9,635 nucleotides of DNA, taken from Pseudomonadota bacterium (GTDB taxonomy: Bacteria > Pseudomonadota > Gammaproteobacteria > Burkholderiales > Burkholderiaceae_D). The stretch covers positions 1 to 9,635 of the forward strand of contig JAEVZY010000097.1 of the NCBI GenBank assembly GCA_023392035.1, read 5' to 3'. The notes below the pieces were generated by a model. It had not been told where the DNA came from and did not search any database. It saw only the letters and a program-made list of their open reading frames with translations. Positions within the stretch are counted from its first letter, which is position 1. Every line of letters begins with the position of its first letter. Positions 1 through 6,411 of this stretch are shown here, piece after piece. The position numbers and the translations under genes were made by a program.

Positions 1-464
1 TGCTCAATGTGCCCAATACGCCGGCCGCGGCCGCGCCCGCCACCTCGCCGGCGCAGCAGACACAGCAGGCCCAGCAAACGCCGCCGCCCCAGCCGCAGGT
101 GGGGCCGGGGGTGCCGGTGCCGGCTACTCAAGCGCCCGCGGCCAATGCCGGTGGCGCCAGCGCCGGCAGTTCCGGAGCCGGCACGACAAGTACTGGAACT
201 GCAGGGACGGGTGCTACGGGAGGCGCTGCGGCGGGAGCCAATACGGGAGCTGCAGCGACGGGCGCCGGCACCACCAGTACCGGCGCCAGCGGCGCCGCTG
301 CCGGGGCTCAACAGCCGGTCTATGTGCAAAGTCCGCCGACCATGGGCGCCAACACGGGCCAGGCGCAACCCGCCCAAGGCGCGGGGCAGCAATCCCAGGC
401 CGCCAACCAAAGCGTGGTGCACGGCCAGAATCAGCAATTGCCCGGCACAACCCCGGCGCGCTGA
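1..464 (+). CDS. C-terminal part of an unknown protein with a low-complexity Ala/Gly/Thr/Gln/Pro-rich tail (5' end outside window)
   Basis: The reading frame is open from the left edge to a TGA at 462-464, so this is the end of a longer gene. A GTG at 9-11 could serve as a start, but the frame continues upstream of it and no ribosome binding site is visible, so I treat it as internal. The visible ~153 residues are almost all low complexity: a Pro/Gln-rich stretch, then Ala/Gly/Thr-rich sequence with the octapeptide GAGTTSTG twice, then a Gln/Ala-rich end finishing LPGTTPAR. There is no recognisable domain, membrane segment or cysteine. Such tails are usually disordered linkers or surface-exposed ends of envelope proteins, but that is only a general expectation. 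The gene is the only plus-strand gene here and converges on the small gene at 501-677. The function is unknown. Confidence 0.6.
   Translation, partial: LNVPNTPAAAAPATSPAQQTQQAQQTPPPQPQVGPGVPVPATQAPAANAGGASAGSSGAGTTSTGTAGTGATGGAAAGANTGAAATGAGTTSTGASGAAAGAQQPVYVQSPPTMGANTGQAQPAQGAGQQSQAANQSVVHGQNQQLPGTTPAR
174..284 (+). repeat. Imperfect coding repeat (GAGTTSTG octapeptide, two copies)
   Basis: Bases 174-197 and 261-284 encode the same octapeptide GAGTTSTG, with synonymous differences between the copies. The surrounding sequence is Ala/Gly/Thr-rich and partly similar as well (GAAAGA appears after or near both). This looks like old internal duplication within a low-complexity tail, not a recent slippage event, because the codons have diverged. 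Confidence 0.6.
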
Positions 465-472
465 GCACAGCA

Positions 473-497
473 GCGCCTGCCTGGCTTCAGCAGGCGC
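473..497. terminator. Inverted repeat between convergent genes, probable bidirectional terminator
   Basis: GCGCCTGC at 473-480 pairs with GCAGGCGC at 490-497 (8 bp, 9-base loop). It lies between the TGA of the plus-strand gene (462-464) and the TAA of the minus-strand small gene (501-503), the expected place for a shared terminator. Neither side has a good T-run (plus side GCCTTACTCTTCC; minus side TGCTGTGC), so termination efficiency is uncertain. Confidence 0.5.
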
Positions 498-500
498 GCC

Positions 501-677
501 TTACTCTTCCTTCAGGATTTGCTTGAGCTGGCGCGCGGCGCCTTGGCGCAGGGTCTTGCTGCTCTTGCGGTGCGAACCCGCGCGCCGCATCAAGGCTTGC
601 GCCACCAGCGGATTGCGCGGCGGCGGCAAGGAAAGCGAGAGGCTTTCCTTTTTGTGCCGCGCGCGCGTCTTGCTCAT
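501..677 (-). CDS. Small very basic protein (58 aa) directly downstream of hslU, function unknown
   Basis: An ATG at 677-675 opens a 58-codon frame that ends in TAA at 503-501. The product begins MSKTRARHKKESL and ends in a predicted amphipathic helix (RQLKQILKEE). The middle reads RNPLVAQALMRRAGSHRKS, followed by KTLRQ. About a third of residues are Lys, Arg or His, there are no Cys and no membrane segment, and the predicted pI is very high. This NPLVA...AGxH.KS pattern resembles short uncharacterised proteins I associate with beta- and gammaproteobacteria, but I cannot name a family. It starts 24 bases after the hslU stop on the same strand, so it probably shares the hslVU transcript. No clear Shine-Dalgarno precedes the ATG, and an in-frame TAA at 692-690 leaves no earlier start. 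A nucleic-acid-binding or ribosome-associated role would fit the charge but is inference. Confidence 0.6.
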   Translation of the reverse strand: MSKTRARHKKESLSLSLPPPRNPLVAQALMRRAGSHRKSSKTLRQGAARQLKQILKEE

Positions 678-683
678 GGTCGA

Positions 684-704
684 TTCGCGTTACCGTTCGC
701 GTTA
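684..704. repeat. Nine-base direct repeat spanning the hslU stop codon
   Basis: The nonamer TTCGCGTTA occurs at 684-692 and again at 696-704, three bases apart (12-base period). Read on the minus strand it is TAACGCGAA twice, and the first copy contains the hslU stop TAA. The second TAA closes the upstream frame of the small basic gene. It may be a short tandem duplication with no function. Confidence 0.6.
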
Positions 705-2033
705 CAGGACGTAGCGCGACAAGTCTTCATCCACCGCCAGTTCGCCCAGGGTTTTTTCAACGTACTGGGCATCGATGGCGACTTCGCCGCCGGCATGCCG
801 GCTGGCTTCGAAAGAGACTTCTTCCAGCAGCTTTTCCATCACCGTGTACAGGCGGCGGGCGCCGATGTTCTCGGTCTTTTCATTGACCGAGAAAGCGATT
901 TCGGCCAGGCGCCGGATGCCATCTGGCTGGAACACCAGCTTCACGTTTTCGGTCGCCAGCAGCGCTTCGTACTGCGCCGTCAGGCAGGCGTCGGTGCTGG
1001 TCAGGATGCGTTCGAAATCGGCAATCGAAAGCGAATCCAGCTCGACCCGGATCGGAAAGCGTCCCTGCAATTCGGGAATCAGGTCCGAAGGCTTGGACAG
1101 ATGGAAAGCACCGGAGGCGATGAACAGGATGTGATCGGTCTTCACCATGCCGTACTTGGTGTTGACGGTGGTGCCTTCCACCAGCGGCAGCAGATCGCGC
1201 TGCACGCCGGCGCGCGAGACATCGGCGCCGCCCATTTCGGAACGGTTGGCGATCTTGTCGATCTCGTCCAAAAACACGATGCCGTTCTGTTCAACATTGG
1301 CGATGGCGCGGCGCTTCAAGTCTTCCTCATTCACCATGCGCGCCGCTTCTTCGTCGGCCATCACCTTCATCGCATCGCGCACTTTCATCTTGCGCGGCTT
1401 CTTGCGGTTGGCGCCCAGGCCGGAGAACATGGTCTTGATCTGCTCGGTCATTTCTTCCATGCCGGGCGGCGCCATGATTTCCATGTTGGGCGCAACTTCC
1501 GCGACCTCGATCTCGATTTCGCGATCGTCCAGCGATCCTTCGCGCAAGCGCTTGCGGAAAGTCTGGCGGGTCGGGTTGTCGCCATTGTTTTCGCTGGCGG
1601 CGCTGCTGCCGAAGCCGAAGTCGCGTGCCGGCGGCAGCAGGATGTCGAGGATGCGTTCTTCGGCGGCGTCGCGGGCGCGCTCGCGCACCTTCTGGATTTC
1701 CTGCTCGCGCGTCTGCTTGATGCCGATGTCGACCAGGTCGCGCACGATGGTGTCCACATCGCGTCCGACATAGCCCACTTCGGTGAACTTGGTGGCTTCG
1801 ATCTTGATGAAAGGCGCATCGGCCAGGCGTGCCAGCCGGCGCGCGATCTCGGTCTTGCCCACGCCCGTGGGCCCGATCATCAGGATGTTCTTGGGCGTGA
1901 TTTCGTGGCGCAGCGGATCGGCCACCTGTTGCCGGCGCCAGCGGTTGCGCAAGGCGATCGCCACGGCGCGCTTGGCGCGGCCCTGGCCGACCACATGCTT
2001 GTCGAGTTCGGCAACGATTTCCTGGGGAGTCAT
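702..2033 (-). CDS. hslU: ATP-dependent protease ATPase subunit HslU (ClpY)
   Basis: HslU is the hexameric AAA+ unfoldase that feeds substrates to the HslV peptidase in the cytoplasm during protein quality control. In numbering from the chosen start (443 aa, the usual length) I see: the N-terminal MTPQEIV...DKHVVGQ; Walker A GPTGVGKT at 54-61; the substrate-gripping pore loop GYVG at 87-90; the variable I-domain at about 108-242; Walker B IVFLDEID at about 252-259; the ELQGRFPIR arginine-finger region near 321-329; the sensor-2 GARR near 391; and the C-terminus LSRYVL, which in this family inserts into HslV to activate it. All key motifs are intact. Two ATGs compete. I chose 2033 because GAGGA (2044-2040) sits six bases before it; the ATG at 2039 (adding Met-Asn) directly abuts that motif, although a GGAG ten bases upstream could serve it. 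It follows hslV with a very short gap. Confidence 0.97.
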   Translation of the reverse strand: MTPQEIVAELDKHVVGQGRAKRAVAIALRNRWRRQQVADPLRHEITPKNILMIGPTGVGKTEIARRLARLADAPFIKIEATKFTEVGYVGRDVDTIVRDLVDIGIKQTREQEIQKVRERARDAAEERILDILLPPARDFGFGSSAASENNGDNPTRQTFRKRLREGSLDDREIEIEVAEVAPNMEIMAPPGMEEMTEQIKTMFSGLGANRKKPRKMKVRDAMKVMADEEAARMVNEEDLKRRAIANVEQNGIVFLDEIDKIANRSEMGGADVSRAGVQRDLLPLVEGTTVNTKYGMVKTDHILFIASGAFHLSKPSDLIPELQGRFPIRVELDSLSIADFERILTSTDACLTAQYEALLATENVKLVFQPDGIRRLAEIAFSVNEKTENIGARRLYTVMEKLLEEVSFEASRHAGGEVAIDAQYVEKTLGELAVDEDLSRYVL

Positions 2034-2039
2034 GTTCAT

Positions 2040-2044
2040 TCCTC
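2040..2044 (-). promoter_or_regulatory. hslU ribosome binding site deciding the start
   Basis: The seven-base hslV-hslU gap reads GCGAGGA on the minus strand. GAGGA touches the first ATG (2039) but lies six bases from the second (2033), which favours the second as the translation start. An alternative GGAG at 2053-2050, inside the end of hslV, would be about ten bases from the first ATG. Confidence 0.6.
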
Positions 2045-2046
2045 GC

Positions 2047-2583
2047 TTACTCCAGCGTTTCTATGGTGTGCGAAAGGTTGGTATAGATGCACAGTTCGCC
2101 GGCAATGGTGAGCGCCTTCTTGACGATCTCGACCGGCTCCAGTTCCGTGTTCTCCAGCAGGGCGCGCGCCGCGGCCTGGGCAAAGGTGCCGCCCGAGCCG
2201 ATGGCGCCGATGCCGTCTTCCGGCTCCAGCACATCGCCATTGCCGGTGATGACCAGGGTGCTGTCGCGGTCGGCCACCAGCAGCATGGCTTCCAGGCGCC
2301 GCAGCATGCGGTCGGTGCGCCAATCCTTGGCCAGCTCGACCGAGGCGCGCATCAGGTTGCCCTGGTGTTTTTCCAGCTTGGCCTCGAAGCGCTCGATCAG
2401 CGTGAAGGCGTCGGCCGTGCCGCCGGCAAACCCGGCCAGCACGCGCCCCTGGTAGAGCTTGCGCACCTTGCGCGCCGTGCCCTTCATGACCGTATTGCCG
2501 AGCGTGACCTGGCCATCGCCCCCGAGCGCGACCCGATTGCCGCGCCGCACGGAAAGTATGGTGGTGCCGTGGAATTGTTCCAT
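2047..2583 (-). CDS. hslV: ATP-dependent protease peptidase subunit HslV (ClpQ)
   Basis: HslV is the double-ring threonine peptidase of the HslVU complex, related to proteasome beta subunits. The start at 2583 gives 178 aa beginning MEQFHGTTIL, with an AAAGGA ribosome binding site (2594-2589) five bases upstream. An earlier in-frame codon at 2619 would add twelve unconserved residues. The nucleophile is Thr7. With Thr7 as mature Thr1, the expected partners fall exactly where the family has them: Asp17 (D23), Lys33 (K39), Gly45 (G51) and Ser124 (S130 in GSGG). So a six-residue propeptide MEQFHG must be removed, whereas E. coli HslV needs only Met removal. The end ETLE is close to the family norm. 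The gene is the first of the hslVU operon and lies behind a sigma-32-type promoter. Confidence 0.97.
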   Translation of the reverse strand: MEQFHGTTILSVRRGNRVALGGDGQVTLGNTVMKGTARKVRKLYQGRVLAGFAGGTADAFTLIERFEAKLEKHQGNLMRASVELAKDWRTDRMLRRLEAMLLVADRDSTLVITGNGDVLEPEDGIGAIGSGGTFAQAAARALLENTELEPVEIVKKALTIAGELCIYTNLSHTIETLE

Positions 2584-2588
2584 GAGAT

Positions 2589-2594
2589 TCCTTT
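2589..2594 (-). promoter_or_regulatory. hslV ribosome binding site
   Basis: AAAGGA on the minus strand lies five bases before the ATG at 2583-2581. It supports the MEQFHGTT start over the upstream in-frame start at 2619, which has no such motif. Confidence 0.75.
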
Positions 2595-2647
2595 GGTTCG
2601 ACCGCGCCGCAGCCGGCAATGATCGAAAGTAACGAACAGGTCTCGGG

Positions 2648-2675
2648 AGATGGGGGCAAAGTACCGCTTTGCAAG
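2648..2675 (-). promoter_or_regulatory. Sigma-32 (RpoH) heat-shock promoter of hslVU
   Basis: On the minus strand CTTGCAA (2675-2669) is followed after 13 bases by CCCCATCT (2655-2648). The sigma-32 consensus is CTTGAAA, a spacer of about 11-16 bases, then CCCCATNT, so the -10 matches fully and the -35 differs at one position. The predicted transcription start near 2641 gives a leader of about 60 bases before the hslV ATG. hslVU is a classic RpoH-regulon operon, which strengthens the call. Confidence 0.85.
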
Positions 2676-2761
2676 TCGGAGTACCCGCGCGCCCAGGTCG
2701 GAAGATGATACTAGTGGCCGTCAGCCACGTCCTTTTTGATCCAGATGGGGGGAAGGTGAAT

Positions 2762-2775
2762 GGCGCGTCAGCGCC
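2762..2775 (-). terminator. Weak hairpin after the STAS-protein gene
   Basis: GGCGC (2762-2766) and GCGCC (2771-2775) can form a 5-bp stem with a four-base loop, about 15 bases after the TGA at 2793-2791. The minus-strand tail (ATTCACC) is not a T-run. This is the best terminator candidate for the gene but a weak one, so some read-through into hslVU is possible. Confidence 0.25.
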
Positions 2776-2790
2776 GGGCCGATCAGGCGA

Positions 2791-4182
2791 TCAAGCCTTG
2801 CGAATGGAAATTTTCGCAATCTCGCGCAGACCGATCACATCCATCAAGGCCGCGACCATCTGGTTGACCTCGACAAACTCGATCACCCGGCCGCCGGCCA
2901 CCACCGGCGCCAGGCTGGACAGCAACTGTCCGGCGGCATTGAAATCGATCCGCCGCAGCCGGGCGCAATCGATGACGGCCGGATCATGGCTGGCGGCAAA
3001 CTCGGCAATCGTGGCCAGCAGGGAATCGGTTTTCCCTTCCACCAGCACCGGCATGGCGAAAGCCGGCGCATCCGGCTTCGAGATGGCATCCGCTTTCTCG
3101 GTCGTGACCTTCTGGGGCGCGTCGAAAGCCGGCGGCGACACTTCGAAGGTGACGCAATAATCCATGCTGGTTTCTTCGAACTCCACCTCGGAGCGCAACA
3201 GCCGCAGGATTTCCAGCAACAGCAGCCAGGGCGCCTCGGTCTCATCGCGCCGGCCGACCTTGAGAATGGCGCGGATACGTCCGGCCAGATCATTGGCGCC
3301 CACCAGCACCAGCTCGTGCGGACTGGCCTGCAGCCGTTTCAATATTTTGAGCAGCAGGCCGCAACCAATGGGGTCGACTTCGCTCACCCGCGTGAAATCC
3401 AGGCGCAGCACCGGACTGGTCTCGCCCAGCTTCTGCACTTTTTCCAGCAGGCGCACGATGCTGCTGTCGAGCTTGCCGACGAAGGCCACTGTCGGCACCG
3501 CCGCCGCCTTGGGCAGCATCTGGCTGACCGGCAGCAGTTCTTCTTCCAGGTTGCGCCAGGAGGGGGGAGAGGTTTCGAAGCGGGCCGCGAAGGTCATCGA
3601 CAGGTTGTCGAATTCCGCTTGCCGGCCCGACAACTGGTACAGCTCAAGCAACATCCACCAGGGACGCTGGCCGTTATCGATCAGGTTGTCGCCCTGGACC
3701 GCCACCAGCAAGACCTGCTCCGCCATGGCGGCCTGGCCGCTGGCGTAGAGAATGGCGGCCTCTTCCACCACCTGCGCCGATTCGGAATGAACGACGATGT
3801 CGGTTGACTTGGCCTGCGGGCCGAGCAGGAACTCGGTGCTCATGCCGATGCTGGGCAGGGTCGATTCGAAGATCTGGCGCGGATCGGGCGGCCGGGTGGT
3901 GGCCGGCGGCGCCTGCACCCTCGGCACACTGGGCAGGCCCGGCAGGGTATTGCCCGAGGGGCCGCGCGCCGAGACGAATTCCTCCGACATCTCGGATTCG
4001 ATGGCGTCGATTTTTTTGGCCGTGGCATTGGCCGCCGCCGGATCGCGCCGGGGACGCGCCGGCAGCGTGGCCGGTGCGCCTGGCACCGGCCGGGATGCCG
4101 GATTTGTCTTGTCGGATGACGCAGTCTTCTCCGCGGGTGCGGATTTGCCGTCTTTTTTTCCGAAGAGACCGAAAATGGCCAC
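2791..4182 (-). CDS. Uncharacterised protein with two STAS-like domains and a duplicated helical motif
   Basis: I chose the GTG at 4182-4180 (463 aa, beginning with Met-AIFGLFGKKDG). AGGA lies five bases upstream, and a promoter at 4223-4250 would exclude the earlier ATG at 4254. Residues 1-110 are rich in Lys, Pro, Ala and Ser and look disordered. Residues about 133-215 are helical and TPR-like (EEAAILYASGQ...PWWMLLELYQLSG...FETSPPSW). Residues about 229-312 look like a STAS domain (AFVGKLDSS...LRLDFTRVSEVDPIGCGLLLKIL). Residues 318-353 repeat the PW.LLLE...FE.SPP motif. Residues about 376-461 look like a second STAS domain (VLVEGKTDS...VIDCARLRRIDFNAAGQLLSSL). There is no signal peptide or membrane segment, so it is probably cytoplasmic. 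STAS domains mostly mediate protein partnering in stress and sigma-factor switches or bind small ligands; neither STAS here shows an obvious phosphorylatable Ser in the DSSG position. The partner and pathway are unknown. Confidence 0.85.
   Translation of the reverse strand: MAIFGLFGKKDGKSAPAEKTASSDKTNPASRPVPGAPATLPARPRRDPAAANATAKKIDAIESEMSEEFVSARGPSGNTLPGLPSVPRVQAPPATTRPPDPRQIFESTLPSIGMSTEFLLGPQAKSTDIVVHSESAQVVEEAAILYASGQAAMAEQVLLVAVQGDNLIDNGQRPWWMLLELYQLSGRQAEFDNLSMTFAARFETSPPSWRNLEEELLPVSQMLPKAAAVPTVAFVGKLDSSIVRLLEKVQKLGETSPVLRLDFTRVSEVDPIGCGLLLKILKRLQASPHELVLVGANDLAGRIRAILKVGRRDETEAPWLLLLEILRLLRSEVEFEETSMDYCVTFEVSPPAFDAPQKVTTEKADAISKPDAPAFAMPVLVEGKTDSLLATIAEFAASHDPAVIDCARLRRIDFNAAGQLLSSLAPVVAGGRVIEFVEVNQMVAALMDVIGLREIAKISIRKA
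3124..3231 (-). repeat. Second copy of internal PW-LLLE...SPP motif in the STAS protein
   Basis: This segment encodes PWLLLLEILRLL, then EFEETSM, and ends FEVSPPAF. It aligns without gaps over 36 residues with the copy at 3556-3663: PW, LLE, EF, SM, FE and SPP are shared. The DNA copies have diverged, so the duplication is old. Confidence 0.65.
3556..3663 (-). repeat. First copy of internal PW-LLLE...SPP motif in the STAS protein
   Basis: This segment encodes PWWMLLELYQLSG, then EFDNLSM, and ends FETSPPSW. It pairs with 3124-3231 and precedes the first STAS-like domain, just as the other copy precedes the second. The protein may thus have arisen by duplication of a helical-motif plus STAS unit. 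Confidence 0.65.
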
Positions 4183-4222
4183 GCTGATCCTGGGAGGAAA
4201 GTGAATCGATGATGAGCTGCCG

Positions 4223-4250
4223 ATTATATCTGCTGCGCAAGCCCCACCAA
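4223..4250 (-). promoter_or_regulatory. Probable sigma-70 promoter for the STAS-protein gene
   Basis: On the minus strand a perfect TATAAT (4228-4223) lies 16 bases after TTGGTG (4250-4245), which shares the TTG of the -35 consensus. Transcription would start near 4216, leaving about 34 bases before the GTG at 4182. The position between the receptor stop (4335) and this gene fits an independent promoter. Confidence 0.55.
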
Positions 4251-4334
4251 GCATCGAAGACCCACACTTAATGCAGGCTTCTCCTTTTTCACCCCAACAA
4301 TGCCGTCATTTGGGAAATTCCGTGCGGCAAAAGA

Positions 4335-6359
4335 TCAAAACCTTGCATTCAAGCCAAGCAAGATGTTGCGTCCGGGCTGCGGCGCCACGTCCTTGAGCAG
4401 CGAGGTGGCCAGGCGGATGTCCTGGTTCAGCAGGTTGCGTCCCTGCAGGAACAAGGTGTAGATCTGGCCAGCCGTATTGACTTGCCAGGCCAGGCTGGCA
4501 TCGAGCCGGGTCCAGGCCGGGGCCGGATTGGTTTCGAAGCTGGCCAGCCGGTTCTGCCGGAAGGCGTGTACCGCGCTCACCGTGCCCTGCCAGGCCGCGC
4601 GCCGGTAGCCCAGCTCGGCGCCGACGCGCGCGGCCGGTTGCAGCGGCAGATTGCCGCCGGCATCGAACTCGCCGCGCGACACGTCGGCAAAGCCGGACAG
4701 CGAAAAGCCTTGCCCGCGGCGGTTGTAGGCGGCTTGCAGTTCGGCCCCGCGCACGGTGGCATCGGCCTGGCTGTAGATGCGCTCGGCGAAGTCGCCGCCC
4801 GGCGCGCCGTTCTCGTCCAGCATGGCGCCGGTCAGGCGACCGAAGATGTAATTGCGGATGCGCGACTGATAGACGCTGGCCTTCCAGTTGGCGCGCTGGT
4901 TTTCCTGGCCCAGGTTCAGCTCCAGGGTCTGGCTGTTTTCGCTCGCCAGATTGGACTGGCCGCGGTCGAAGGTGCCGGTGGCGTCATGCGGACCGTTGGC
5001 ATACAGCTCGTCCACCGCCGGCGCACGCCGGCCGCTGGTGAAGGTGGCGCCGGCCTTGAACTGCTGCGGCAGCGTGCGGGTGACGCCGGCCGCAGCCGAC
5101 CCCAGCCAGAAGCTGCGCGCCTGGCCGATATCGGGCGTGCGCGAGAGCGATTCGCCGCGCAGCGCAAAGCTGGCATTCCAGGGGCCGAAGTCGCGCTCTT
5201 CGGCCATGAACACGGCGACCGAGTTGGAGCGCGTCGGGCGCACGGTGTCGGGCGCGCCGGTGCCGGCATTCAGGGCCGAGAAATTGCTGTTCTCGGTTTG
5301 CAGCCCGAAGCGGCCGCGCCAACCGGCCCAGGCCTGGTGTTCCGCATCCAGGCGTCCTTCCCAGGCGCGGTTGCTGAAACGGGTTTCCGGCTGGCCGGCA
5401 GGGTCGAGTTCATCGTGCCGGTAGTCGGTATAGGCCAGGCGCGCGCGCAGGCTCTTCAAGCCGGGCGCCGGATTTTTCAGCAGGCTGTCCAGGTCCAGCC
5501 GCTGTTGCTGCATGTCGATGGTGGCGCCGCTCAAGGTCGGCACGCCGTAGCGGTTGTTGTTACCGGACACCGAAAGCCCGGCATAGCCCCAGTTGTCGAT
5601 CACGGAGCCGCCGAAGCCGCCATTCTGTTGGCGGCTGAAAGACGAAGGCAGGCGGCCGCTGCCGGCCGCAGGATTGCCGAGCACGCGCTCGCCGGGGATG
5701 CGGTAGTCGCCGGCATTCAGGGCATCGCCATCCACGTGCCAGCCCCATTTGCCGCTGGAGCCGTCCAGGCTGGCGCTGCCCTGGGAACCGCTGTCGACGC
5801 TGGAGTAACGCGCCTGCGCTTCGCCGGTGGCCTTGCCCACCAGTTCGGTGGGAATGCGGTCATTCACCAGGTTGATCGTGCCGCCGGTACTGCCCGAGGA
5901 ATACAGCAGCGCCGCCGGCCCGCGCACGATTTCCACCTGGCGCGCGCTGGCGGCCGACAGCCCTACCGCGTGGTCGGGCGACAGCGCCGACAAATCCTGG
6001 CTTGCCATGCCGTTTTGCAGGATGCGCACGCGCGGGCCATCCATGCCGCGCAGGACCGGACGCGAGGCAGCCGCCACGCCGCTGCTGGAGATGCCGGGCT
6101 GGTTGTCGAGGGTTTCGCCCAGCGAAGGCGCCTGCTGGCGGCGCAAGGCGTCGCCGCTCAAGACCTGCTCGGGATGCCAGAGCTGGCCTTCGGCATTTTC
6201 ATCGGCGTGAGTGGTTACCTGAACTTCCGGCAAAACCTGGGTGCTGTCGCGCGACGCCGGAGCGTTCGCTGGAGTTGAAGGGGATGCCGCTTGCTGGGCA
6301 AAGGCGGGAATGCCGACCGCGCACAGGGCGGCCAGCGTTGAACTGGCAAAGAAACGCAT
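4335..6359 (-). CDS. TonB-dependent outer-membrane receptor, ZnuD-like (probable zinc or other metal uptake)
   Basis: The 674-residue product has a Sec signal peptide (MRFFASSTLAALCAVGIPAFA, cleavage likely after A21), a TonB-box-like LPEVQVTTH at 43-51, a plug domain to about residue 170 (LGETLDNQPGI, RPVLRGMDGPRVRILQNG, QVEIVRGPAALLYSSG, GGTINLV) and a beta-barrel ending in the outer-membrane signature NARF with terminal Phe. It would import a substrate across the outer membrane using TonB-ExbBD energy. The plug motif SPDHAVGLS matches the ZnuD-type receptors, in which I recall an Asp-His pair of this motif contacting zinc; here it is D129-H130. The barrel lacks a striking His cluster, so the substrate stays open. 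The start has GAGGAA five bases upstream (6370-6365). It lies 52 bases after the DUF2946-like gene and probably forms an operon with it; the CobW-type GTPase gene lies further upstream. Confidence 0.9.
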   Translation of the reverse strand: MRFFASSTLAALCAVGIPAFAQQAASPSTPANAPASRDSTQVLPEVQVTTHADENAEGQLWHPEQVLSGDALRRQQAPSLGETLDNQPGISSSGVAAASRPVLRGMDGPRVRILQNGMASQDLSALSPDHAVGLSAASARQVEIVRGPAALLYSSGSTGGTINLVNDRIPTELVGKATGEAQARYSSVDSGSQGSASLDGSSGKWGWHVDGDALNAGDYRIPGERVLGNPAAGSGRLPSSFSRQQNGGFGGSVIDNWGYAGLSVSGNNNRYGVPTLSGATIDMQQQRLDLDSLLKNPAPGLKSLRARLAYTDYRHDELDPAGQPETRFSNRAWEGRLDAEHQAWAGWRGRFGLQTENSNFSALNAGTGAPDTVRPTRSNSVAVFMAEERDFGPWNASFALRGESLSRTPDIGQARSFWLGSAAAGVTRTLPQQFKAGATFTSGRRAPAVDELYANGPHDATGTFDRGQSNLASENSQTLELNLGQENQRANWKASVYQSRIRNYIFGRLTGAMLDENGAPGGDFAERIYSQADATVRGAELQAAYNRRGQGFSLSGFADVSRGEFDAGGNLPLQPAARVGAELGYRRAAWQGTVSAVHAFRQNRLASFETNPAPAWTRLDASLAWQVNTAGQIYTLFLQGRNLLNQDIRLATSLLKDVAPQPGRNILLGLNARF

Positions 6360-6411
6360 GCTGCTTCCTCAAGGAATGAATAGGGACCGGCGCCAAGCGC
6401 CGACGAGCTTT

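Noticed and set aside
7..714. 235-codon plus-strand frame, Arg/Pro rich, overlapping the low-complexity gene, the small basic gene and the hslU end
   Set aside because: Its composition is that of an out-of-frame reading of GC-rich repeats, and it runs across the convergent terminator region.
519..2111. 530-codon plus-strand open frame antisense to hslU and the end of hslV
   Set aside because: It is the mirror of highly conserved hslU codons in GC-rich DNA, begins without a binding site and has a composition (His, Gln, Arg, Phe rich) typical of antisense frames.
2584..2619. Earlier in-frame start for hslV
   Set aside because: It has no binding site, adds unconserved residues and ignores AAAGGA before 2583.
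2714..2735. GTGGC/GCCAC hairpin followed by TTTTT on the plus strand
   Set aside because: It is oriented to stop plus-strand transcription, where no gene ends; the stem is only five base pairs, so I did not list it.
4183..4254. Earlier ATG for the STAS protein
   Set aside because: It lies upstream of the TATAAT promoter and lacks a Shine-Dalgarno; GTG at 4182 begins the compact AIFGLFGKK N-terminus.
4482..6278. 598-codon plus-strand open frame antisense to the TonB receptor
   Set aside because: The receptor on the other strand has signal peptide, plug and barrel features; the antisense product has none and follows from GC-rich third positions.
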